From assembly GCA_017483945.1 (NCBI GenBank), contig JAFUUE010000034.1, positions 1 to 40,417 of the forward strand: DNA of 40,417 nt, read 5' to 3'. The notes under the pieces are model-generated. The model saw nothing but the letters and a program-made list of their open reading frames with translations, made no database searches and was not told where the DNA came from. This DNA comes from Paludibacteraceae bacterium. GTDB taxonomy: Bacteria; Bacteroidota; Bacteroidia; Bacteroidales; Paludibacteraceae. Below are positions 16,295 to 23,866 of the stretch, one piece after another. How positions within the stretch are numbered: position 1 is the stretch's first letter; the number at the start of each line of letters is the position of its first letter. A program made the translations under genes and the position numbers.

Positions 16295-17793
16295 TTAAAC
16301 GCATCGGTGCCGATATTGTCCTCTGGCTTGTCTCGGGTACTATCTGTATCCTGTGGCGTCTGGCGGCCTCCAAAGAGCAGATTTGGAGCTATATACTACT
16401 CTTCCTGGCCATGATGGCGCTGTGGATTGTGCTGGGGCTCCTCTTCCGCAAATACAGCCGGTCCTACAAGGAGTCGTGGTATTGGCAGGAGATGCTGTCC
16501 ATGCTCCTCGATGCGGGCACTATGTGTCTGCTCGTCTGGCAGGTGTTCCCCCTCCTCCCGTGGACCTTCTCGGCGGCTGTCGGCTATTGGATGATTGGTA
16601 TCATCGGCACGTTGGACGCCGTGGTCATCCTCGTCACGCACTACGTGAAGTATGCGCTCAACATGGACAAGCCCGTGCTCGAGGTCGAGCAGCGCATCAA
16701 TGCCCGCGTCACACGGCTCGACGAGGCACGCTCGCCCGAGTCGCTGGAGACTATCCATCAGGCCGTCCTGTCCCTGACCACCGAGGAGGATTATCAGATG
16801 CTCCTCGGCCGCGCCCGGCTCGGCAGTCGGCAGACCAAGATAGTCGCTAACACCGACCGCTTCAGTATCATGCAGCTGCCTGAATATCAGTACCGCACCA
16901 TCGTGGACCTCACCCTGCTCAACAACACGCGGGGTATCAATAAACGCTTCTGCATGGTCAATCAGAAACTGCCCGACGACGGCTGCTACGTCTGCTGCTA
17001 CCGGCCACAGGAGTACGTTAAACAGAAGATTCTCAACCGCTATCCGCCCGTCATCAACAAGCTGGTCTATGCGCTCTATTTCCTCCGCAAACGTGTCCTC
17101 CCGCGCATGCTCATGACCTCTCGTCTCTACTATGACATCACGCGAGGGCGCAAGCGTATGCTCAGCAAGACTGAGGTCCTCGGGCGGCTCTACTACTGCG
17201 GCTTCGTTGTGGACGAGATAGTCCCCATGGGTCACATCGAGTATGTCTTTGCGCACCGCCATTCGCAGCCGTATCCCCAGGAACAACTCAAGCTCTACGG
17301 CCCGCTCATCAAGCTGCCGCGCGTCTGCAAGGACCACGAGATAGTCTATTTCTATAAGTTCCGCACCATGCACCCCTACAGCGAGTATATCCAGCAGTAT
17401 GTCTTCGACCAGGCCGGGGGCATGAACATCGCCGACAAGTCCGACAACGACTGGCGCATCACCTCCTGGGGACGCATCTTCCGGCGCTACTGGATAGACG
17501 AGTTGCCCATGCTGTGGAACTTCCTCAAGGGAGATGTCAAACTCGTCGGAGTCCGCCCGCTCAGCCGCACGATGTTCGATTCGTATCCGGCTGATTTGCA
17601 GGAGAAACGCACGCGCTGCAAGCCCGGGCTCATACCTCCGTTCTATATCGATCACCCCAACTCCTTTGAGGAACTCTTTGCCAGTGAGAACAAATACCTC
17701 GACGAGTACCTTCGCCATCCTTTCCTCACGGACACCAAGTACTTCTTCCTCACTCTCCGTTCTATTCTCTTCCGCCGCGTCCATAGCGCATAA
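16291..17793 (+). CDS. Membrane sugar transferase (polyprenyl glycosylphosphotransferase type)
   Basis: 500 residues. The N-terminal ~130 residues hold four hydrophobic segments, and a non-conserved soluble middle follows. The C-terminal ~160 residues are the bacterial sugar transferase domain: FYKFRTMHPYSEYIQQYV, then SWGRIFRRYWIDELPMLWNF and LKGDVKLVGVRPLS, then TRCKPGLIPPFY. These enzymes move a sugar phosphate onto undecaprenyl phosphate to start a repeat unit. The usual hydrophobic hairpin before the catalytic domain is weak. It overlaps the deacetylase-like gene and precedes the export operon by a 490-base spacer with a terminator, so it may be separately transcribed. Confidence 0.85.
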   Translation: MIKRIGADIVLWLVSGTICILWRLAASKEQIWSYILLFLAMMALWIVLGLLFRKYSRSYKESWYWQEMLSMLLDAGTMCLLVWQVFPLLPWTFSAAVGYWMIGIIGTLDAVVILVTHYVKYALNMDKPVLEVEQRINARVTRLDEARSPESLETIHQAVLSLTTEEDYQMLLGRARLGSRQTKIVANTDRFSIMQLPEYQYRTIVDLTLLNNTRGINKRFCMVNQKLPDDGCYVCCYRPQEYVKQKILNRYPPVINKLVYALYFLRKRVLPRMLMTSRLYYDITRGRKRMLSKTEVLGRLYYCGFVVDEIVPMGHIEYVFAHRHSQPYPQEQLKLYGPLIKLPRVCKDHEIVYFYKFRTMHPYSEYIQQYVFDQAGGMNIADKSDNDWRITSWGRIFRRYWIDELPMLWNFLKGDVKLVGVRPLSRTMFDSYPADLQEKRTRCKPGLIPPFYIDHPNSFEELFASENKYLDEYLRHPFLTDTKYFFLTLRSILFRRVHSA

Positions 17794-17814
17794 CAGCCTT
17801 TGGAAGAGTGTTTT

Positions 17815-17849
17815 CCCGCGTCCCGCTTAGGGCGCGGGTTGCTTTTTGC
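17815..17849 (+). terminator. Terminator after the sugar transferase gene
   Basis: CCCGCG-T-CCC (17815-17824) pairs with GGG-CGCGGG (17830-17838), followed by TTGCTTTTTGCT. Confidence 0.75.
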
Positions 17850-17854
17850 TCTAC

Positions 17855-17942
17855 GAATCACTAAAGAATCACTAAAGAATCACTAAAGAATCACCTAAGA
17901 ATCACCTAAGATTGATAGGGGTTTGACGGGTGGGATAATCCT
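17855..17942. repeat. 11-base repeat array D
   Basis: GAATCA recurs at 17855, 17866, 17877, 17888 and 17899, exactly 11 apart, followed by GATTGATAGGG at 17910 and GTTTGACGGGT at 17921. Units are GAATCACTAAA, later GAATCACCTAA. Read on the other strand the unit contains GTGATT, as does the second half of the array at 35195-35360. Confidence 0.95.
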
Positions 17943-17985
17943 TAGACACGGAGATGTCGCGGGCGCGGCAGTCGCGTCCGGAGAC

Positions 17986-18103
17986 GCGTTCGCGGGCGAG
18001 CCGCCCGCGTCCCAGGTGGCAGTCGTGGCCTGTGGGGGAGCGGCAGGTGAGGCGTTCGCGGGCGCGGTCTGTGACCGAAACGAGAAACCCGCGTCCCAGG
18101 TGG
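17986..18103. repeat. GC-rich direct repeats in the spacer
   Basis: GCGTTCGCGGGCG occurs at 17986-17998 and 18052-18064, and CCCGCGTCCCAGGTGG at 18004-18019 and 18088-18103. No credible gene is visible in 17794-18287; an open frame across 17923-18156 consists of these repeats. Confidence 0.75.
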
Positions 18104-18146
18104 GGGCGGAGGGGCGGGATATCGGGATTAGAGGGGAAGAATATTT

Positions 18147-18185
18147 GGGGGAGTGAGATGGGGATATTTGGGGCGGCGTAGGGGG
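18147..18185 (+). promoter_or_regulatory. G-rich tract with four G-runs before the exopolysaccharide promoter
   Basis: G-runs at 18147-18151, 18160-18163, 18170-18173 and 18181-18185 are separated by 8, 6 and 7 bases, a possible G-quadruplex. The GGGGATAT pieces keep an 11/22-base spacing. It is directly upstream of the promoter module at 18186. Confidence 0.5.
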
Positions 18186-18248
18186 ATATTGTTAAAAAAT
18201 GGTGGTGGCTATTGTGTATGTCCGTTTTTTTTTGTAACTTTGCACGCT
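18181..18248 (+). promoter_or_regulatory. Promoter module of the exopolysaccharide operon
   Basis: TTG (18212-18214) and TAACTTTG (18235-18242) are 20 bases apart. The stretch from GGGGGATATTG through TTAAAAAATG, CTATTGTGTATGTCC, a T-run and CTTTGCACGC is nearly the same as the minus-strand sequence at 35143-35204, which drives the surface-protein operon. Confidence 0.85.
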
Positions 18249-18287
18249 ATTTTGAACAAGTATGCGCAAACTATTCCTATACGCACA

Positions 18288-19268
18288 ATGAAACAGAACT
18301 TTGCACTCATCGGAGCGGCCGGCTATATCGCTCCGCGTCATATCAAAGCCATCGCCGACACCGGCAACGAACTGATGGTGGCTTACGACAAGTTCGATTC
18401 GGTCGGACGGCTCGACAGCTCCTTCCCCGACTGCTCTTTCTTCACTGAGAACGAGCAGTTTGACCGTTTCTGCTCCAAGCAGATGCGCACCGACAACCCG
18501 CTTCATTGGACATCCATCTGTACGCCCAACTACACGCACGACGCCTTCATCCGCTATGGCCTGCGTATCGGCACGGATGTCATCTGCGAGAAGCCGCTGG
18601 TGCTCAACCCGTACAACATCGACAACCTCATCGAACTGGAGCGCGAGACCGGGCACAAGGCCTACACCATCCTCCAGCTCCGTCTGCATGAGCGCATTGC
18701 CGCGTTGCGCGAGAAAGTCAAGAATGGTCCGAAGGACAAGGTCTATGACGTGGACCTGACCTATATCACCTCGCGCGGCAAGTGGTACTACTCCTCTTGG
18801 AAGGGCGACGTGCACAAGTCCGGCGGCATCGCCACCAATATCGGCGTCCATTTCTATGACATGCTGCAGTGGATATTCGGCCCCGTGCGTCAGAACATCG
18901 TCCATGTCATGTCCTTCGATCGCGTTGCCGGTTACCTCGACTTGGAGCAGGCTCGTGTCCGTTACTTCCTCAGTATCAATGCCGACTGCCTGCCTGCCAA
19001 CGCGGTGCAGGGCGAGAAACGTACCTACCGCACGCTCAGCATCGACGGTGAGGAGTTCGAGTTCTCGCAGGGCTTCACCGAGTTGCACACCGAGTCCTAC
19101 CGCCGTATCCTCTCCGGGCAGGGCTTCCGCATCAGCGAGGCGCGTCCTTGTATCGAACTGGTCTCGCAGATACGCCATGCCACGCCCGTCGGACTGGTCG
19201 GCGACTACCATCCCCTGGCCAAACTGCCTCTCAGCCCGCATCCCTTCGGATGGGACGAGAAACGTTAG
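18288..19268 (+). CDS. Gfo/Idh/MocA oxidoreductase, nucleotide-sugar dehydrogenase type
   Basis: 326 residues from the ATG at 18288; an in-frame upstream extension crosses the promoter and is rejected. NFALIGAAGYIAPRHIKAI is the NAD-binding region, ICEKPLVLN is the EKP motif, and GGIATNIGVHFYDMLQW is the conserved region with the family's active-site histidine. It resembles WbpB/WlbA enzymes, which oxidise UDP-GlcNAcA at C3 on the way to diacetamido-uronic acids. It is the first gene of the operon with the two export proteins and the kinase, fitting a precursor-making role. The substrate is inferred from resemblance only. Confidence 0.85.
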   Translation: MKQNFALIGAAGYIAPRHIKAIADTGNELMVAYDKFDSVGRLDSSFPDCSFFTENEQFDRFCSKQMRTDNPLHWTSICTPNYTHDAFIRYGLRIGTDVICEKPLVLNPYNIDNLIELERETGHKAYTILQLRLHERIAALREKVKNGPKDKVYDVDLTYITSRGKWYYSSWKGDVHKSGGIATNIGVHFYDMLQWIFGPVRQNIVHVMSFDRVAGYLDLEQARVRYFLSINADCLPANAVQGEKRTYRTLSIDGEEFEFSQGFTELHTESYRRILSGQGFRISEARPCIELVSQIRHATPVGLVGDYHPLAKLPLSPHPFGWDEKR

Positions 19269-19286
19269 TGTCTAAATACCCTTGCC

Positions 19287-20141
19287 ATGCACAAACGACA
19301 GCGTCTATACCTACTCTTGCTTCCCCTCCTGTTAGGGCTGGCTTCGTGCGTCACCACGCGCCGCGTCAACTACATGCAGGAGCCTGACAAGACTATCCCC
19401 TCTTATGCCGACACGCTCTCCTATGAAGACTATGAGATACGTATCGGCGACCGGCTGCAGATATACGTCTATTCGCTCGACCCGAAGATAACGCAGATGT
19501 ATAACGCGGGCGGCAACAGCGCCAACCTGCGGCAGAACTATGCGCAGTACACCAACCAGTACGGCGGTTCCTACGACCTCTACACCTACCTTGTGGACGA
19601 CGAAGGCTACATCGAGTACCCCACTATCGGCAAGGTCTATGTCAAGGGCATGACCACCCGTCAGGTCAAGCACGAGATGGAGCGCCAGCTCGGCACGCTG
19701 CTCAAGGAGATGCCCGGCTATTCGACCATCTCTGTCGAGGCCAACATCGTCCAACGTACCTACTACCTCATCGGCGCGCAGACCGGACGCTACAACATCC
19801 GCAAGGAGAAGATGACCATCTTCGAGGCCATTGCACAGGCCGGGGACATCAGCGAGTACGGCGACCGGGCACGCGTCAAACTGGTGCGCGAGAAGAACGG
19901 CGAGACCGTCATCAAGACCTTCGACATCCGCTCCAAAGACATCATCAACAGCGAGTTCTACTATATCGAACCCAATGATATCATCTATATCCGCCGATTC
20001 GACGGCTACTCGTTCGGTATCAACCATATAACGGCCGGATTCGGCGTTGTGACAACCACTATATCGTTCGGCGTGTTCATCTATGGCATCGTCCAGATGG
20101 GCATCAGTCTGGCTAAACCTCAAACATCCGCAGCAAAATGA
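19287..20141 (+). CDS. Polysaccharide export lipoprotein (Wza-like) 1
   Basis: 284 residues. A lipoprotein signal ends GLASC, giving Cys21. YEDYEIRIGDRLQIYVYSLDPK opens the polysaccharide export domain, and YLVDDEGYIEYPTIGKVYVKGMTTRQV continues it. YYLIGAQTGRYNIRKEKMTIFEAIAQAGD is an SLBB-type repeat. A hydrophobic helix near the C-terminus (about 245-275) could cross the outer membrane as in Wza. It would form the outer-membrane exit channel for exopolysaccharide. It overlaps its paralogue by ATGA. Confidence 0.9.
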   Translation: MHKRQRLYLLLLPLLLGLASCVTTRRVNYMQEPDKTIPSYADTLSYEDYEIRIGDRLQIYVYSLDPKITQMYNAGGNSANLRQNYAQYTNQYGGSYDLYTYLVDDEGYIEYPTIGKVYVKGMTTRQVKHEMERQLGTLLKEMPGYSTISVEANIVQRTYYLIGAQTGRYNIRKEKMTIFEAIAQAGDISEYGDRARVKLVREKNGETVIKTFDIRSKDIINSEFYYIEPNDIIYIRRFDGYSFGINHITAGFGVVTTTISFGVFIYGIVQMGISLAKPQTSAAK

Positions 20142-20923
20142 AGCACCTCTCTCTGACCAAGTGCCTCGTCCTACTGCTGACGGGCATTCTACTCTCCTCC
20201 TGCTACAGCCACCGCGTCGTCGGCCTGCTCCAGGAGCCGACCAAGCATAACGGCATACCCACCTACGAGCAGGGCGTCAAGTACGAAGACTACCGCCTCC
20301 GCGTCAATGACGAGATTATCTACCGCCTCGTCACGCTCGATGAGACCATCTTCAAGACCCTCAACCAGGGCAATAATACCAACATCGGACAGTATGCCAA
20401 CTCCTACCGTATCTATGCCGACAGCACAGTCGATATACCCTTCCTCCGTCCCGTCCGCCTGGCCGGACTGACCGTGCGCGAGGCGCAGGACACCCTCCGC
20501 GCCGCCTTCCGCGAGGTCGTACCCGACGCGGACGTCAAAATGGCCCTCTATAACAAGATGTTCACCGTCATCGGTGAGATGCGCTCCAATACCTACTATA
20601 TCGACAAGGACAAGCTCAACATCTTCCAGGCCCTGGCTATGACGGGCGACATCCTCAACACCGGTGACCGCCGCCACGTCAAAATCATACGTCCGCGCGG
20701 TAACGGCGACGCGCCCGAGGTGCTCGAGTTCGACATTCGCTCCAACACCATCATTGATAGTAAGTACTACTACATCTACCCCAACGATGTCATCTATGTG
20801 TCGCGTACCAAAATCAGCTTCTTTGCCGCGCCGTCCTATGCCGGCGTACTCGGTATCATAACATCCTCGCTGTCACTGCTCGTGACCGTGCTTAACTACA
20901 CCCTCATGGTTATTCCTCACTAA
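20138..20923 (+). CDS. Polysaccharide export lipoprotein (Wza-like) 2
   Basis: 261 residues, a paralogue of the preceding gene. The lipobox LLSSC gives Cys22. KYEDYRLRVNDEIIYRLVTLD and VDIPFLRPVRLAGLTVREAQDTL form the export domain; FTVIGEMRSNTYYIDKDKLNIFQALAMTGD is the SLBB-type repeat. A hydrophobic C-terminal helix follows. Paired export lipoproteins may assemble as a mixed or stacked channel. The spacing, with a 4-base overlap upstream and 6 bases to the kinase downstream, indicates one transcript. Confidence 0.88.
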   Translation: MKHLSLTKCLVLLLTGILLSSCYSHRVVGLLQEPTKHNGIPTYEQGVKYEDYRLRVNDEIIYRLVTLDETIFKTLNQGNNTNIGQYANSYRIYADSTVDIPFLRPVRLAGLTVREAQDTLRAAFREVVPDADVKMALYNKMFTVIGEMRSNTYYIDKDKLNIFQALAMTGDILNTGDRRHVKIIRPRGNGDAPEVLEFDIRSNTIIDSKYYYIYPNDVIYVSRTKISFFAAPSYAGVLGIITSSLSLLVTVLNYTLMVIPH

Positions 20924-20929
20924 TAGATT

Positions 20930-23608
20930 ATGGCAAACACAGACTATACATCCGACAACCGGCATTACACGTCCGACAACCATACCTACGCCTCGGGCAA
21001 CGGTAACTATATCTACGGCCACGGCAATGCAGCCTATGGCAATGGTATCTATGGTAATGGCGCATACGGCAATGGTGCCTACGGTAACGGCAACTATGGC
21101 AACGGCCAGTATAACGGCCAGTACTACAATAACTACAACGACCCCAACCAGCAGGATGAGCCGTCCGGCGGCGGATTTGACATCATGGAGTGGGTGCTCC
21201 GTATCATCCACTATTGGTATTTCTTCCTCATCGCGGCCATCATCGCCTATGCCGCCGCCTATGTCTCCAACCGTAAGTGGAAGGCGACCTACTACTCCCA
21301 GGGTACCATCATCCTGCGCGAGTCGGGCAACGGCCTCGGCAGTATCAACAGCCCCCTCATGCAGGGCTTCGGTCTGGAGGCCGGTTATAACAACCTGAGC
21401 AACCAGTTGCTCGTCATCGGTTCCTACGACCTGATGAGCCGCGTGGTGGACTCGCTGCCGTTCTTCCGCACCGAGTATTTGACCAAGGGGCGGTTCAAGT
21501 CGCGTAACCTCTTCCATAGCACGCCTATCCTGGTCGAGACGACACGCATCGACCCGCGTGCCTACGGCCAGCTCTTCGCCGTCACGTTCCACAAGGACGG
21601 CACCATACAGATATCCTCCGAGAACGAGAAACTGCCGCTCGATATCATCACACGCTACGGGGAACCCATTGACTGCAACTTCTTCGCCGCCACCATCTGG
21701 CCTACGGAGAACATGATTAGCTCCGGCACTATCTACTTCCGCTTCCGCTCGCGCGAGACGCTCATCGAGGAGTTCCAGGCCAACCTCCGTCAGGACTGGG
21801 TGTCCTCCGGCTCCAGCGTCCTCGCACTCGCCCTGGTCAGCGACTGCCCCGAGCGCGACTGCGAGTTCATCGACAAACTCATGCAGGTGTTCATCCTCAA
21901 GAACCTCGAGAGTAAGAACGAGATGGCCGACCGCTCAATCGCCTTCATCAACGAGCAGCTCATCGAACTGCAGAAGTCGCTCCAACTCTCGGAAGCGGCC
22001 ATGACGGACTTCCGGCAGGAGAATAAACTGCTCAATGTCTCCTCCTACGCCGGGCAGATAGTCGGACGGCTCAACTCCTACGACCAGCAGTCCATGACTC
22101 TGCGGCTCCGCGAGACCTACTTCGACTACCTCATCAACTATGTCAACAGCGGTATCGACAACGACGCCGTCATCGCTCCCGGCTCGATGGGTATCAGTGA
22201 CGCTACCCTCACGAGCCTTGTCAATCAGCTGAATACACTGCGCCTGCAGCGCGGCGAACTCACCGAGAAGAACGTCTATTACGCCAAATACACCAAGGAC
22301 ATGCAGAATGTCAAGGAGTCCATCGCCGAGGTCATCAAGTCCATGCGCGCGTCCCTCGAGATAGAGAAGAGCGACCTCGCCCTGCGCTACTCCGAGGCCG
22401 AAGCCGACATGCGCACCCTCCCCGAGAAGGAGCTGCAGATGGTCGCCATCGAACGACAGTACCGCATCGACGACAACTACTACACCTTCTTCCTCCAGAA
22501 ACGCGCCGAGGCCGAGATTCAGAAGGCCTCTAACACGCCGGACAACAAGATACTGGACAAGGCACGTACCACCATGACCATGAACGCCGGGGAGAAGAAA
22601 AAGAAGCAGCGCACCTTCGTCATGATTGGTCTGCTCATCCCCCTGCTGGCTATCGTGCTCTCCGAACTGCTGAATAACAAGGTCCGCACGCCTAAGGAGG
22701 CCGCCAAACTCAGCGCCTACCACCTCATCGGCACCACGCGTCACGCACGTTCGCAGAACCCCACACTCGTACGCGACCACCCGCGCTCCTCCTATGCCGA
22801 GACCATGCGCGCTATACGAACGCGTATCGAGTTCGTCGTCAAGCGCAAAGACAAGGTCGTCCTCTGCGTCACCTCCACCGAGTCCGGCGATGGTAAGACC
22901 TTCCTCTCCACCAACCTCGCCGCCCTTTACGCCACCTCCAAACGGCGCACACTGCTCCTCGACCTCGACGTCCGCAAGCCGAATATACACACCAAACTCG
23001 GACTCGAGAACGGCAAGGGCGTCACCAACTACCTCATCGACGAGTGCGAGTTCGAGGACATCATCCAGCGCGACACTCCCTTCGGCTTCGACTTCGTCCG
23101 CGCCGGCACGATACCCCCCAACCCGGGCGAGCTCATGCACTCCGAGAAACTGGCGGAACTGCTCAAACAACTGCGCGAAGAGTACGACTATATCATCATC
23201 GATACATCGCCTATCGGACTCGTCCCCGACGCCTACAGCATCGTCGAAGCGTCCGACATATGTCTGTTCGTCATACGCTGTCTGCGTACCAACAAGACCT
23301 TCTGCCGCGAGACACTCGAGCAGGTCAGCGAGGTCGTGGATAACAAAGACAAGATTCAGCTCATCCTCTCCGATGTGCCTAACGAGGGCTTCCACCGCGG
23401 CTACCGCTACGGCAATGGCTATGGCTACGGCTATGGACAAGGCGGCGGCTATGGCTACGGTTACGGCTACGGTTACGGCACGGGCGGATACAACCGCAAA
23501 CGCCGCTCCTATTCGTCACGCTACGGCAAGTACTACTCACGCTACTTCCATCCCAAGAACGACGATAAGAACAAACACTACTACGCCGAGGACGACGACG
23601 AGGTATAA
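20930..23608 (+). CDS. Wzc-like chain-length regulator and tyrosine autokinase
   Basis: 892 residues. Residues about 15-65 are a Tyr-Gly-Asn-rich repeat (YGNGA-type, five-residue steps). A Wzz-type domain follows with a membrane segment at about 90-113, then a long coiled-coil region (about 320-540) and a second membrane segment (about 563-583). The kinase domain has Walker A TESGDGKT (650-657, Lys656) and LLLDLDVRKPN as Walker A'/B. The tail from about 820 is rich in Tyr and Gly, with many possible autophosphorylation sites. It should control polymer length and export with the two lipoproteins. The N-terminal Tyr-Gly-Asn stretch is unusual for the family. Confidence 0.92.
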   Translation: MANTDYTSDNRHYTSDNHTYASGNGNYIYGHGNAAYGNGIYGNGAYGNGAYGNGNYGNGQYNGQYYNNYNDPNQQDEPSGGGFDIMEWVLRIIHYWYFFLIAAIIAYAAAYVSNRKWKATYYSQGTIILRESGNGLGSINSPLMQGFGLEAGYNNLSNQLLVIGSYDLMSRVVDSLPFFRTEYLTKGRFKSRNLFHSTPILVETTRIDPRAYGQLFAVTFHKDGTIQISSENEKLPLDIITRYGEPIDCNFFAATIWPTENMISSGTIYFRFRSRETLIEEFQANLRQDWVSSGSSVLALALVSDCPERDCEFIDKLMQVFILKNLESKNEMADRSIAFINEQLIELQKSLQLSEAAMTDFRQENKLLNVSSYAGQIVGRLNSYDQQSMTLRLRETYFDYLINYVNSGIDNDAVIAPGSMGISDATLTSLVNQLNTLRLQRGELTEKNVYYAKYTKDMQNVKESIAEVIKSMRASLEIEKSDLALRYSEAEADMRTLPEKELQMVAIERQYRIDDNYYTFFLQKRAEAEIQKASNTPDNKILDKARTTMTMNAGEKKKKQRTFVMIGLLIPLLAIVLSELLNNKVRTPKEAAKLSAYHLIGTTRHARSQNPTLVRDHPRSSYAETMRAIRTRIEFVVKRKDKVVLCVTSTESGDGKTFLSTNLAALYATSKRRTLLLDLDVRKPNIHTKLGLENGKGVTNYLIDECEFEDIIQRDTPFGFDFVRAGTIPPNPGELMHSEKLAELLKQLREEYDYIIIDTSPIGLVPDAYSIVEASDICLFVIRCLRTNKTFCRETLEQVSEVVDNKDKIQLILSDVPNEGFHRGYRYGNGYGYGYGQGGGYGYGYGYGYGTGGYNRKRRSYSSRYGKYYSRYFHPKNDDKNKHYYAEDDDEV

Positions 23609-23643
23609 CCGCCTCGTCGCCGCCCCCGATTCCTCGTAATATC

Positions 23644-23741
23644 CCGAAAAAGTTCCTGCAAGGAAGTTTTTCGGAGAGCGGAGGCAGACCGAGCCCGATG
23701 CCGCAGAGCGGCAGCAAGTGCGAGGGTCTTGCCGAACGCGA
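23644..23741 (-). repeat. 98-base hairpin element (copy 2, inverted)
   Basis: Reverse complement of 13752-13849 with a single mismatch. The hairpin part is at 23644-23674. It starts 36 bases after the kinase stop and abuts an 11-base array at its other end. Confidence 0.95.
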
Positions 23742-23845
23742 AACGAAGCTGGAACGAAGCTGGAACGAACCTGACCCTGTCATTGCCCTAAGAATCAGCG
23801 GAATCCACCCTTCAGGTTCGGGTCAGGTTCGGGTCAGGTTCGGGA
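23742..23845. repeat. 11-base repeat arrays E and F before the lyase gene
   Basis: AACGAAGC/AACGAACC recurs at 23742, 23753 and 23764, ending CTGACCCTGT as array C does. A second array has CAGGTTCGGG at 23813, 23824 and 23835 (unit TCAGGTTCGGG), close to array B and to the reverse complement of array A. It ends about 20 bases before the lyase ATG. I see no TAnnTTTG promoter here. Confidence 0.9.
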
Positions 23846-23866
23846 AACGCTACACATATCCTACCC

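Noticed and set aside
16396-17784. A 462-codon open frame antisense to the sugar transferase
   Set aside because: Entirely within a gene with strong motifs; acidic low-complexity translation typical of a shadow.
17923-18156. A 77-codon frame in the repeat-rich spacer
   Set aside because: Built from GC-rich direct repeats, ends before the promoter and has no recognisable features.
21935-23440. A 501-codon open frame antisense to the kinase gene
   Set aside because: Same reasoning: lies fully within the Wzc-like gene and encodes a Val/Gly/Asp-rich non-family sequence.
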